Shown: positions 57,326-64,000 of the stretch, piece after piece
Layout of the letters: every line of letters starts with the position of its first letter
Numbering within the stretch: position 1 is the first letter of the stretch
Origin: a virus
Strand: one strand, 5' to 3'
DNA length: 64,000 nt
Virus record (IMG/VR): IMGVR_UViG_3300017917_001112
Coordinates: 62,001 to 126,000 of that record
Translations under genes and position numbers: made by a program
Notes under the pieces: generated by a model
The model's input: only the letters and a program-made list of their open reading frames with translations
Told to the model about the DNA's origin: nothing
The model's database searches: none

Positions 57326-58669
57326 ATGAAAATCTTAATGGTAATGCATACCTTCAATAACTTTGGAGGAATTATCAATCACTGCGAACATTTAATGGCA
57401 GGATTAAAAGAAATTGGTCACGAAGTAAATTTCGCATATCTTAAAGGCAACTCTACTGTAAGACCAGTTGAAATTCCTTCTAAACTTGCCGAAGGTTATG
57501 AGATTGGTATTGGTTCAGGTTATCCAGTGCACCAAGGTGATGGATGGATTGCGCCATACTATTCTTACAAAGTAAAAGAATCTGTTGACAAATTTGTTAA
57601 GACTGCCAATGAGCATGATATTGTGATTTGGCAGTCTATTTTTGGATTTAAAAACAAAGACACTGAGAAATACAAGGGTTGGTTGCCAATGGTTGAACAA
57701 GTCAAGGCAAAACAAGTTGTAATTATTCACGATGCTAATCTTAAAAAATTATATCCATGGATTTCTCTTTATGAAAAACATTTCGCTGGTCTTGCTTGCG
57801 TTCATCCTGCAGCATACGATTCAGCAGACTTTATGTCCACACCTCGAGCGTTAATTTTGAACCCTCAGGATATTGATGGCGTACCACCTACTCCAGAGTT
57901 TGCTGGTCGCGAAAACAAAATCTTGTCAATACAGACATTCAAACGCTGGAAGCGTGTGGACGACCTTATTCGTGCTGTTCCTTACATGAAAAATGTCAAG
58001 ACATTGGTAGGTGGTTATGGTATTGAGGCAGCATATATGATGTCGAAAGACAAGTGTAAAGACGAATACTTCGCAACAACACAATATGATCCAGACGTAA
58101 CACCTGACCGAGAAGGAAAGCGTATTTGGGAAAACGCTGAAAACTCAGGAAATTTTGAATATCTCGGTTTTATTTCTGGAGCGAAACGTGATGAGATTCT
58201 ACAAACATCTAAGTTTTTGGTTGACCCTTCTTGGAGCAATACTTTTGGTGAGCACTTCAATCGTGTTGTCGTGGATGCAATGCGGATTGGGACTGTGCCC
58301 ATTGCTGTAAATTTTGGTGTTTCCAACAACGAAGAAGGTAATGGAGTTTTGTTGAAGGCTGGTGAACACTATTGTATGCTCCGCAAGGATTTTACTCCAA
58401 AACAATATGGAGAAGCAATCGCTAACTTCTGTAATATGAGCGAATCCGACTACAAACGTATTCAGCTAAATAACTACGAACTAATCAAAAAGTTTGATCG
58501 AAAGGTAGTTGCTCAGCACTATATCGACTTGGCTATGGGTAAGGAAACAGGTTATCTAAACGAACTCAGAACCAAGACGAACCATGATCCATCTATTGTC
58601 CGAAATTCCATTAAAATGTTCGAAGAACACTTCGAACAGGCATCAGACTTGGACGAATTCTTCGCATAA
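57326..58669 (+). CDS. GT-B glycosyltransferase with clamp-docking tail (putative DNA glycosyltransferase)
   Basis: 447 residues. N-terminal Rossmann start MKILMVMHTFNNFGGIINHC. The C-terminal domain has IQTFKRWKRVDDLIRAV, LGFISGAKRDEILQTSKFLV and FGEHFNRVVVDAMRIGTVP, the GT4-like donor-binding region with the conserved acidic residues. It ends ASDLDEFFA, resembling the ends of the dioxygenase and gp43. Glycosylation of hydroxymethylated DNA is inferred from neighbours and tail; a surface-sugar role is the alternative. Confidence 0.82.
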   Translation: MKILMVMHTFNNFGGIINHCEHLMAGLKEIGHEVNFAYLKGNSTVRPVEIPSKLAEGYEIGIGSGYPVHQGDGWIAPYYSYKVKESVDKFVKTANEHDIVIWQSIFGFKNKDTEKYKGWLPMVEQVKAKQVVIIHDANLKKLYPWISLYEKHFAGLACVHPAAYDSADFMSTPRALILNPQDIDGVPPTPEFAGRENKILSIQTFKRWKRVDDLIRAVPYMKNVKTLVGGYGIEAAYMMSKDKCKDEYFATTQYDPDVTPDREGKRIWENAENSGNFEYLGFISGAKRDEILQTSKFLVDPSWSNTFGEHFNRVVVDAMRIGTVPIAVNFGVSNNEEGNGVLLKAGEHYCMLRKDFTPKQYGEAIANFCNMSESDYKRIQLNNYELIKKFDRKVVAQHYIDLAMGKETGYLNELRTKTNHDPSIVRNSIKMFEEHFEQASDLDEFFA

Positions 58670-58674
58670 ATGTC

Positions 58675-58703
58675 TTGACATCGAACACCTTTTAGGGTAT
58701 AAT
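58675..58703 (+). promoter_or_regulatory. Sigma70-like promoter
   Basis: TTGACA, 17 bp, TATAAT, right after the glycosyltransferase stop. Drives the metallopeptidase-like gene. Confidence 0.87.
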
Positions 58704-58723
58704 TATGCTTTAAGAGGTGAACG

Positions 58724-59395
58724 ATGAATAAAGGTAAATTTTTAGCAAATTACCATGGGGATTTTGTAGATATTCTCAAGGTAGATTTACCAAGACTTGT
58801 TCCCAGTGTGTTGTGGGACAAACTAGACACATATCGAAATGACCCAGTGGGCATGAAGCGTTATTTGGCTAGACACCACAAGACTGTCCTCTATACAGAA
58901 AGATCCAAAAACAAAGAGTTTTATGTCTCTGGCGAGTTCGCCATGGACGAAGAGAAGATGCAACTGTTCACAGTTCGACCAAGATACTTTTCTGATAAGG
59001 CATGGGATGATTTCAAGTTTGAGGTAATTATTACATTGATGCATGAATATGTGCATTTCATGCAGTGGTTGTGTCATGAAGACAAATATGAGTGGATTTT
59101 AATTCACAAAGAACACTCTGATAAAAAACTACAAGAAGAGCGTGATTATTATGCAGCATGGGGAGAGATACAAGCGTATGCTCATTGCATTTTAATCGAA
59201 ATGAAAACCAGAAACATCAATAAACCAGCAGCCAAGATGTTGATGGCAAAAAGAGTTGGCTATTATTCACCAACACTGAAAACCATCAGAAAACAGTTCG
59301 ATGGATTTGATATACCAATTCGTTATCTCTACAGAGAAGTTTTGCGTTGGGAGAAGCGTTACGAACGCCATGCCGAGCACCTAAATATATCATAA
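58724..59395 (+). CDS. Putative zinc metallopeptidase-like protein
   Basis: 223 residues. LMHEYVHFMQW contains HEXXH (His107, Glu108, His111) and YYAAWGEIQAYAH supplies a downstream Glu148 suitable as third ligand, a gluzincin-like layout. No signal peptide, so it would act in the cytoplasm or in the virion. Target unknown. RBS AGAGGTGA. Confidence 0.7.
   Translation: MNKGKFLANYHGDFVDILKVDLPRLVPSVLWDKLDTYRNDPVGMKRYLARHHKTVLYTERSKNKEFYVSGEFAMDEEKMQLFTVRPRYFSDKAWDDFKFEVIITLMHEYVHFMQWLCHEDKYEWILIHKEHSDKKLQEERDYYAAWGEIQAYAHCILIEMKTRNINKPAAKMLMAKRVGYYSPTLKTIRKQFDGFDIPIRYLYREVLRWEKRYERHAEHLNIS
59380..59387 (+). promoter_or_regulatory. Late promoter variant CCTAAATA
   Basis: CTAAATATATCATAAAT overlaps the 3' end of the metallopeptidase gene, ~25 nt before the gene at 59412. 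Two alternative late-like boxes (CTAAATA and CATAAAT) are visible. It marks the switch to late structural genes. Confidence 0.55.
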
Positions 59396-59411
59396 ATTTG
59401 GGTTCATAATA

Positions 59412-60806
59412 ATGGCAAAAAAATATTTCCAAGGCGAAAGTGGATTCAAAATACTTGCTGGCACAAATACCAAACTAAAATCACTTTTCGCCAAATTAAA
59501 AGATTACAAGTTGCTTCTGTTTTTAGAAACAGAGGACGGGAAGACCTCAGGTATCCCAAGAATGAAACTTGTTTCTGAAGACATTAAAGTTTTCCAAGCC
59601 ATCTTCAAAATCCTTTCATCAGACAAGGCTCTACAGTCTACACTAGAAAAAGCAAACAATCAAGCATTGTTTGTCTCTGGTAATCAAAAGTTTAGATTGT
59701 ATAAGTCAGGTGGTCGCTTGACTAATGTTATCGACAACGATGGCAACATGATCGGGAACAAAGTTCCTTCTACAGCACAACAAGAAGATGCGGTAAGATA
59801 TATTTTAGAAGTTGGCTCAAAAGGAATGCCTTCTAAAGAATCAATCAATAAAGCAGCAGGATTTGAATTTGGTAAAGATTGGCACGATTCGTTTGTGAAA
59901 ACATACGCAGCTGTTATTACTGTAATAACAAAAGCATCGTTGGCTCAGTATAATTTTTATCGTGACTCAAATCCAAAGAAAATTGCCTTTCTTAATCAAA
60001 TGACTGACGAGAAGTATTTACCAGATAGTAAAGATAACTGGAATCCAGCAGACGTGTGGGCAGTTAAAAAGTCTGCCGAAGGCAAACTTGGAATGGATGT
60101 TGGTAAGATATACAATAAATTAAAAGAAGGTAAGGCAGGAATTGAAGATCTAAATGGCTTTGTTCAAAAGTCATTTGATAACAAAGATTTGATTGGTATT
60201 TCTCTTAAGAAAGTTGCTGGTCCAAAAGCAAAGATTATTAAAGTTCAAGTTGATAGCAACATGGAGAAAAGCATTAAGTTCTCTGGTGTGTCATCAAAAT
60301 TTGTATATAATGTTGAAAATTCTTACTTTGATGCTTTGTTAAAATTTAAAGCATACAAAGATGATGTTTTATATCGTTTCCGTTTCCGTCCTCGTGCTGC
60401 ATCTGGTCAATTAAAAACTTATGGAGAAGGACAACCACAGGATGCTAAAGTTTGGGATGGTGCTATCTCTTCAGATTTAATCAATAAACTATTTCCAAAA
60501 ATCCAAGGTTGGACTAAATTCTGTGAATCTGAATTAAAACCAATGGACACAGTATATAATACATTGATCGGACAAACAAAAGATAAAGATTTTGCGAACT
60601 ATATTAAGAAAGGTTCGTATTCTTTAGTGACAGTTAATGGTATAAAAGATAAACAAGCAGATCCACAAAAAATACGCAGAGCATGTGTTCTGTTATATTA
60701 CATTTGGCATTTAGAAACAACAAATCAAGTTACTTCGTTTCCTCAAATGTATATGGCTGCTAAAAAGATGAATGCGTTTTCATCTGTGCACTATAAGGTA
60801 AGTTAA
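59412..60806 (+). CDS. Hypothetical protein of T4-like aquatic phages
   Basis: 464 residues, lysine-rich, mixed alpha/beta. FQGESGFKILAGTNTKLKSL, VPSTAQQEDAVRYILEVGSK, KDWHDSFVKTYAAV and YRFRFRPRAASGQLKTYGEG are visible blocks. Abuts the nucleotidyltransferase-like gene, and the pair may function together. I do not recognise a domain. Late promoter upstream. Confidence 0.6.
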   Translation: MAKKYFQGESGFKILAGTNTKLKSLFAKLKDYKLLLFLETEDGKTSGIPRMKLVSEDIKVFQAIFKILSSDKALQSTLEKANNQALFVSGNQKFRLYKSGGRLTNVIDNDGNMIGNKVPSTAQQEDAVRYILEVGSKGMPSKESINKAAGFEFGKDWHDSFVKTYAAVITVITKASLAQYNFYRDSNPKKIAFLNQMTDEKYLPDSKDNWNPADVWAVKKSAEGKLGMDVGKIYNKLKEGKAGIEDLNGFVQKSFDNKDLIGISLKKVAGPKAKIIKVQVDSNMEKSIKFSGVSSKFVYNVENSYFDALLKFKAYKDDVLYRFRFRPRAASGQLKTYGEGQPQDAKVWDGAISSDLINKLFPKIQGWTKFCESELKPMDTVYNTLIGQTKDKDFANYIKKGSYSLVTVNGIKDKQADPQKIRRACVLLYYIWHLETTNQVTSFPQMYMAAKKMNAFSSVHYKVS

Positions 60807-62015
60807 ATGTTTAATTTAAAAGGTTACATTGCGGAAGCAGCTAATGATACAACAAGATTAAAACACTTGTCGCATTTAGAAGATCTCATTTTTGAAGAAG
60901 GTAAACAAGGTTTACAATTTGCTATTGATAGTATTCAAATATATGTAAACGCATTATACAACAAATCTTCTGGCGCAACAATCACAACCAAATGGGATGG
61001 TTCTCCATCAATCATCGTTCATCAATCGGGAAATGATTATTGGGTCGCATCAAAATCAGCATTTAACGCAACCCCAAAACTAAACAGAACTGATTCTGAT
61101 ATTGAAGCAAATCACGGACACTCTGCTGGTTTGGTTGAGAAATTAAAATATGCACTGAAATATTGTAAAGATCTTGGTATTAATGGAACTTTGCAGGGAG
61201 ATTTCTTATATACTGATGGTGATTTAAAACCACAAACAATTGATGGAGTAAAACATGTTACTTTCAAACCCAATACTATTACTTATGCTGTCGCTGTGGA
61301 TAGCGACTTGGGGCGAAGAATCCTCGCTTCTAAGATGGGTATTATTTTTCACACTTATTATACTGGCAATGACTTTACCACTATGAAAGCAAATTTTGGT
61401 TACTCAGTTGAGAAACTAAAAAAGTCAAGAAATGTTTTTGTTGATGATGCTATTCTAAAAGATAAAACAAAAGATCTAACTCTAACACAAGCAGAACAAG
61501 AAACGATATTGAATGCGCATGCTGAATTGAAGAAATTGAACATGGCTATACCAACATCGTTTTTGTCTTGGTTGTCTACACATAAAATCGTATCTGCATT
61601 GATTGCAAAATATAACAATGCTAATGTGCGTGCTGGTAGTTACGTTGGTTCATCAAAGGCGCATGGTGTTTCGCAATTTATTCACGATGAGTTACAAAAA
61701 GAAATTGATAAAGTAAAGACAACAACAACTAAAACAAAAAAAGAAAACGAAAGACAACAGATTTTAGATTTCGTTGATTCACATAAAATGGTTCTAGAGA
61801 AAGTATATGAAGCATTCTCTCTAGTTGTTGCTTGTAAAATGATTATTGTTTCGAAATTAAATAGACTCGAGACTGGCGTATCTGGATTTGTGGAGAAAGG
61901 TAACGCATTGGTGCCAACAGCACCAGAAGGTTTCGTTGCGGTTCAAGGAGATCGTGTTGTTAAGTTGGTTGATCGACTTGAGTTTTCAAGAAATAACTTT
62001 TTGAGGCAGAGATGA
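60807..62015 (+). CDS. DUF6267-like protein with KxDG nucleotidyltransferase signature
   Basis: 402 residues, of a family common in marine T4-like phages. ITTKWDGSPSIIV (Lys62, Asp64, Gly65) resembles motif I of covalent nucleotidyltransferases (DNA/RNA ligases, capping enzymes). GTLQGDFLYTDGD (about 128-138) resembles motif III, PEGFVAV (373-379) motif IV and RVVKLVDR (383-390) motif V, in the right order. An RNA/DNA ligase-like or protein-AMPylating role is inferred. Starts right after the preceding stop. Confidence 0.65.
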   Translation: MFNLKGYIAEAANDTTRLKHLSHLEDLIFEEGKQGLQFAIDSIQIYVNALYNKSSGATITTKWDGSPSIIVHQSGNDYWVASKSAFNATPKLNRTDSDIEANHGHSAGLVEKLKYALKYCKDLGINGTLQGDFLYTDGDLKPQTIDGVKHVTFKPNTITYAVAVDSDLGRRILASKMGIIFHTYYTGNDFTTMKANFGYSVEKLKKSRNVFVDDAILKDKTKDLTLTQAEQETILNAHAELKKLNMAIPTSFLSWLSTHKIVSALIAKYNNANVRAGSYVGSSKAHGVSQFIHDELQKEIDKVKTTTTKTKKENERQQILDFVDSHKMVLEKVYEAFSLVVACKMIIVSKLNRLETGVSGFVEKGNALVPTAPEGFVAVQGDRVVKLVDRLEFSRNNFLRQR

Positions 62016-62362
62016 AAACAATATTAACAGTTGTTATATTTACATTACTTACTGGCTGTTCTTTTATTATGCCAAAACCACATGACTCAGAAATGTTTGG
62101 TCGTTTGGTAGATGTTAAAATTGCAGTCGATAAGTTAGAGTGTGGTAATCCACTTATGTTTCAGAACGCAGATGAACATATTGAGCGTCTAAGAATTTAT
62201 GCTGAATTGAGAAAAGACCCACAAGCAGATTCAATACATAAGTTGCAGGATGCAATTAAAAAAGCAGGAGAATCTAAAAATAAAGTTTTCTGCGAATCAG
62301 TTGTAAAAACAAGTAAGACTAGAATTGATGTTGTGGTTGACGCATGGAAAGGAAGATTCTGA
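62012..62362 (+). CDS. Phage lipoprotein
   Basis: 116 residues. Signal MKTILTVVIFTLLTGCSF with lipobox LLTGC (lipidated Cys16), then a soluble helical domain with Cys39 and Cys93 that could form a disulphide. Targeted to the envelope; spanin-like, superinfection-exclusion or lysis roles are possible but unproven. Overlaps both neighbours. Confidence 0.75.
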   Translation: MKTILTVVIFTLLTGCSFIMPKPHDSEMFGRLVDVKIAVDKLECGNPLMFQNADEHIERLRIYAELRKDPQADSIHKLQDAIKKAGESKNKVFCESVVKTSKTRIDVVVDAWKGRF

Positions 62363-62592
62363 TGTTAGAACAATTAAGAGAAGTAGCTGGTCAAGGTGGA
62401 CCAGCAGCATCACTAGCAAATGAGTTGTTAGTTATTCGTGACAATTTTGAAAAAGGAGAACTTTCTCAAGAAGAGTATCAGTTTCTTCTTAACGAAATTG
62501 CTGATATTAGAGCACAACAAGAATTAGCAAATGATGAAATCGCATGTCGCTGGATTGCTGAAGTCGCAAAGGGATTAGCAGCCGTAGTATGA
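62362..62592 (+). CDS. Small helical hypothetical protein
   Basis: 76 residues: LREVAGQGGPAASLANELLV ... FEKGELSQEEYQFLLNEIAD ... IACRWIAEVAKGLAAVV. The ATG overlaps the lipoprotein stop (TGATG). Lies before virion genes; a structural accessory or chaperone is possible. A hydrophobic C-terminus is noted. Confidence 0.65.
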   Translation: MLEQLREVAGQGGPAASLANELLVIRDNFEKGELSQEEYQFLLNEIADIRAQQELANDEIACRWIAEVAKGLAAVV

Positions 62593-63236
62593 GTGATTTA
62601 AAAGAACTTTTCAGCGAATTTGCTAAAGCCAAAGCAGAAGCAAAAAAACTTCAAGAAGAAACACCAAAGGGTCAAGCACTTAAAGGTGTGAAGGAGAGAC
62701 TCAAAGAAAATAATGAAATCGGAGAGTTGCTTGAGGTTTTTGTTGAAAAGAAAGCACAACCAAAACAGGTTGTTAAAAAAATTATTAAAGAAATAATTGT
62801 TGAGAAAGAAGTAACAAATAAAGATTCATTTCAGCAACCAGCACCGCAACCAGTAGATGCAAATATAGCTGGTATTATTAAAAAGATGCAGTTTCTTGAG
62901 CAAGCGATTGGTAGAATTGCTGCTCATGGTCCAGGTGGTGGTGCAGGAGATGTTGTTAATCTTGATCACCAAACAACACTGGTAACAACACCAACATATA
63001 CTGTTGGTAGAAAAGACTACTACGTTGGCATCGATTATGCTGGCACAGTAACAATAACACTACCAACCAATGTTAAAAATGGCAGATATGTCATAATTAA
63101 AGACGAATCTGGACGTTGTTCAAAATTTCCAATTATTGTTCTAGGAAATGTTGATAATGACCCAAATGGTTTTATTTTAAAAATAGACAATGGTGGTATA
63201 CAAATGATTTATAGAGATGGGTGGAGAATAGTATGA
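62589..63236 (+). CDS. Virion structural protein with coiled-coil N-terminus
   Basis: 215 residues. The N-terminal ~110 are a charged coiled coil (AKAKAEAKKLQEETPKGQAL, VVKKIIKEIIVEKEVT). After a Gly-rich hinge (GPGGGAGD), a beta domain follows: TLVTTPTYTVGRKDYYVGID, TVTITLPTNVKNGRYVIIKD, MIYRDGWRIV. Such modules occur in T4-like aquatic phage fibre or baseplate proteins. Overlaps both neighbours. Confidence 0.7.
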   Translation: MSDLKELFSEFAKAKAEAKKLQEETPKGQALKGVKERLKENNEIGELLEVFVEKKAQPKQVVKKIIKEIIVEKEVTNKDSFQQPAPQPVDANIAGIIKKMQFLEQAIGRIAAHGPGGGAGDVVNLDHQTTLVTTPTYTVGRKDYYVGIDYAGTVTITLPTNVKNGRYVIIKDESGRCSKFPIIVLGNVDNDPNGFILKIDNGGIQMIYRDGWRIV

Positions 63237-64000
63237 CATATTTGTTTCAAGAAAATCAAAACATTGATGCGTTCGGTCGTGGTCGCACTAGTGAACCATT
63301 TACGCTTGGAGATTACAAACATCTATATGGATTAGATCCTAATTTTATAGATTATACTGTTAATGGTGGAACTGTATCATTTCAGGAAAATAAAGCATGC
63401 GCAAGATTAACTACTACAAGTAATCCTTTATCTAGAGTTGTTCACCAAACCAAATTTTATCATCATTACATGCCTGGAAAAAGTCAGATTATTTTTTCTA
63501 GTTTTAACTTTTATACAGCAGTTGCTAATGTTACAAAAAGAACAGGCTACTACGATGATAATGATGGTATCTATTTGGAACAAACAGGAAATGGCACATT
63601 AAATTTTGTCATCAGAAGTTATGTTACTGGTGCGCCAACCGAAAGAAGAATTCCGCAGTCTCAATGGAGCGAAGATAAGTGCGATGGAACTGGAGCCAGT
63701 GCTTTTAATTTAGACATTACAAAAACGCAACTATTTTGGATTGATTTCCAATGGCTTGGTGTTGGGAGAGTTCGTTGTGGTTTTGTTCACGATGGACAAT
63801 ATGTAATTGCTCATGTGTTTAATAACAGTAATAATCTAGCAACTGTCTATATGAGTAATCCAAACCTACCAGTTCGTTGCGAACTTCTTAATACAGGAGA
63901 AACAGCTGGTGGATTTTTTGATCAAATCTGTTCTACTGTTATGTCCGAAGGTGGATATATTGAGGCAGGAATTGATTGGGGTGTTACAAATACACCAAGA
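63233..64000 (+). CDS. Virion structural protein, 3' truncated by window edge
   Basis: 256 codons visible, open at the right edge. RRIPQSQWSEDKCDGTGASA FNLDITKTQ, GVGRVRCGF and VYMSNPNLPVRCE repeat the module of the protein at 2184 and the fragment at the left edge. The N-terminal NQNIDAFGRGRTSEPFTLGD YKHLYG is typical of large structural proteins in aquatic T4-like phages. Its role, fibre or baseplate periphery, is inferred. Confidence 0.78.
   Translation, partial: MTYLFQENQNIDAFGRGRTSEPFTLGDYKHLYGLDPNFIDYTVNGGTVSFQENKACARLTTTSNPLSRVVHQTKFYHHYMPGKSQIIFSSFNFYTAVANVTKRTGYYDDNDGIYLEQTGNGTLNFVIRSYVTGAPTERRIPQSQWSEDKCDGTGASAFNLDITKTQLFWIDFQWLGVGRVRCGFVHDGQYVIAHVFNNSNNLATVYMSNPNLPVRCELLNTGETAGGFFDQICSTVMSEGGYIEAGIDWGVTNTPR

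Noticed and set aside
1-64000. Prophage or host chromosomal segment
   Set aside because: No integrase, attachment site or host metabolic operon. Continuous T4-like core content indicates a lytic phage genome.

Overview
The window is part of the genome of a T4-superfamily myovirus (contractile-tailed phage). All convincing genes lie on the + strand, are packed with ATGA/TAATG overlaps, and are AT-rich. The virion genes (neck, sheath terminator, terminase, sheath, tube, portal, prohead protease, scaffold, capsid) and the replication genes (gp41, gp43, gp44, gp45, gp46, gp47, gp55, gp62, RegA, UvsW, UvsX, UvsY) have the arrangement of marine and freshwater T4-like phages related to cyanophages and pelagiphages. 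I saw no photosynthesis genes, integrase, CRISPR array or tRNA. The sigma70-type promoters (TTGACA, 17 bp, TATAAT) and a phasin-like protein suggest an aquatic Gram-negative host, perhaps a proteobacterium. That host guess is inference.

Layout. Positions 1-5861 hold virion adhesin/fibre-like proteins. Positions 5865-18506 are the head-neck-tail cluster, gp13-gp14-gp15-gp17-gp18-gp19-gp20-(gp67-like)-x-x-gp21-gp22-gp23. Positions 18582-25340 hold tail accessory and recombination genes, with UvsY, UvsW, the late sigma factor gp55 and gp47/gp46. Positions 25384-35136 are an early region of small genes, including a tyrosine phosphatase-like protein, an AAA+ ATPase and zinc-ribbon and membrane miniproteins. 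Positions 35136-40928 hold a radical SAM enzyme and a VWA/MoxR (CobT/CobS-like) pair. Positions 41009-45034 hold nucleotide-pool and hydroxylase genes, then the clamp and clamp-loader operon gp45-gp44-gp62-regA. Positions 45083-49260 hold a probable structured RNA, a phasin-like protein, Hsp20 and small conserved genes. Positions 49260-55071 are DexA, gp43, UvsX and gp41. Positions 55082-58669 are a DNA-modification cluster of a TET/JBP-like dioxygenase, a conserved unknown protein and a GT-B glycosyltransferase. Positions 58724-64000 hold a metallopeptidase, a KxDG nucleotidyltransferase-like protein, a lipoprotein and further virion proteins running off the right edge.

Regulation is readable. 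Sixteen sigma70-like promoters, all with exactly 17-bp spacers, drive early and middle genes. Several sit directly downstream of a CCCTAC/GTAGGG hairpin, forming promoter-early-stem-loop (PeSL) cassettes. Late genes have T4-type TATAAATA or CTAAATA boxes, consistent with the encoded gp55 and gp45. Two late boxes lie directly after strong terminators and place the start codon at the predicted +1, which suggests leaderless late mRNAs.

The most interesting signal is a shared extreme C-terminus. DNA polymerase gp43 ends LEDFFA, the TET/JBP-like dioxygenase ends LDEFFA and the glycosyltransferase ends LDEFFA. gp55 carries a related LESFL near its end. In T4-like phages such tails dock on the gp45 sliding clamp, so the base-modifying enzymes here are probably clamp-tethered and act at or behind the replication fork.
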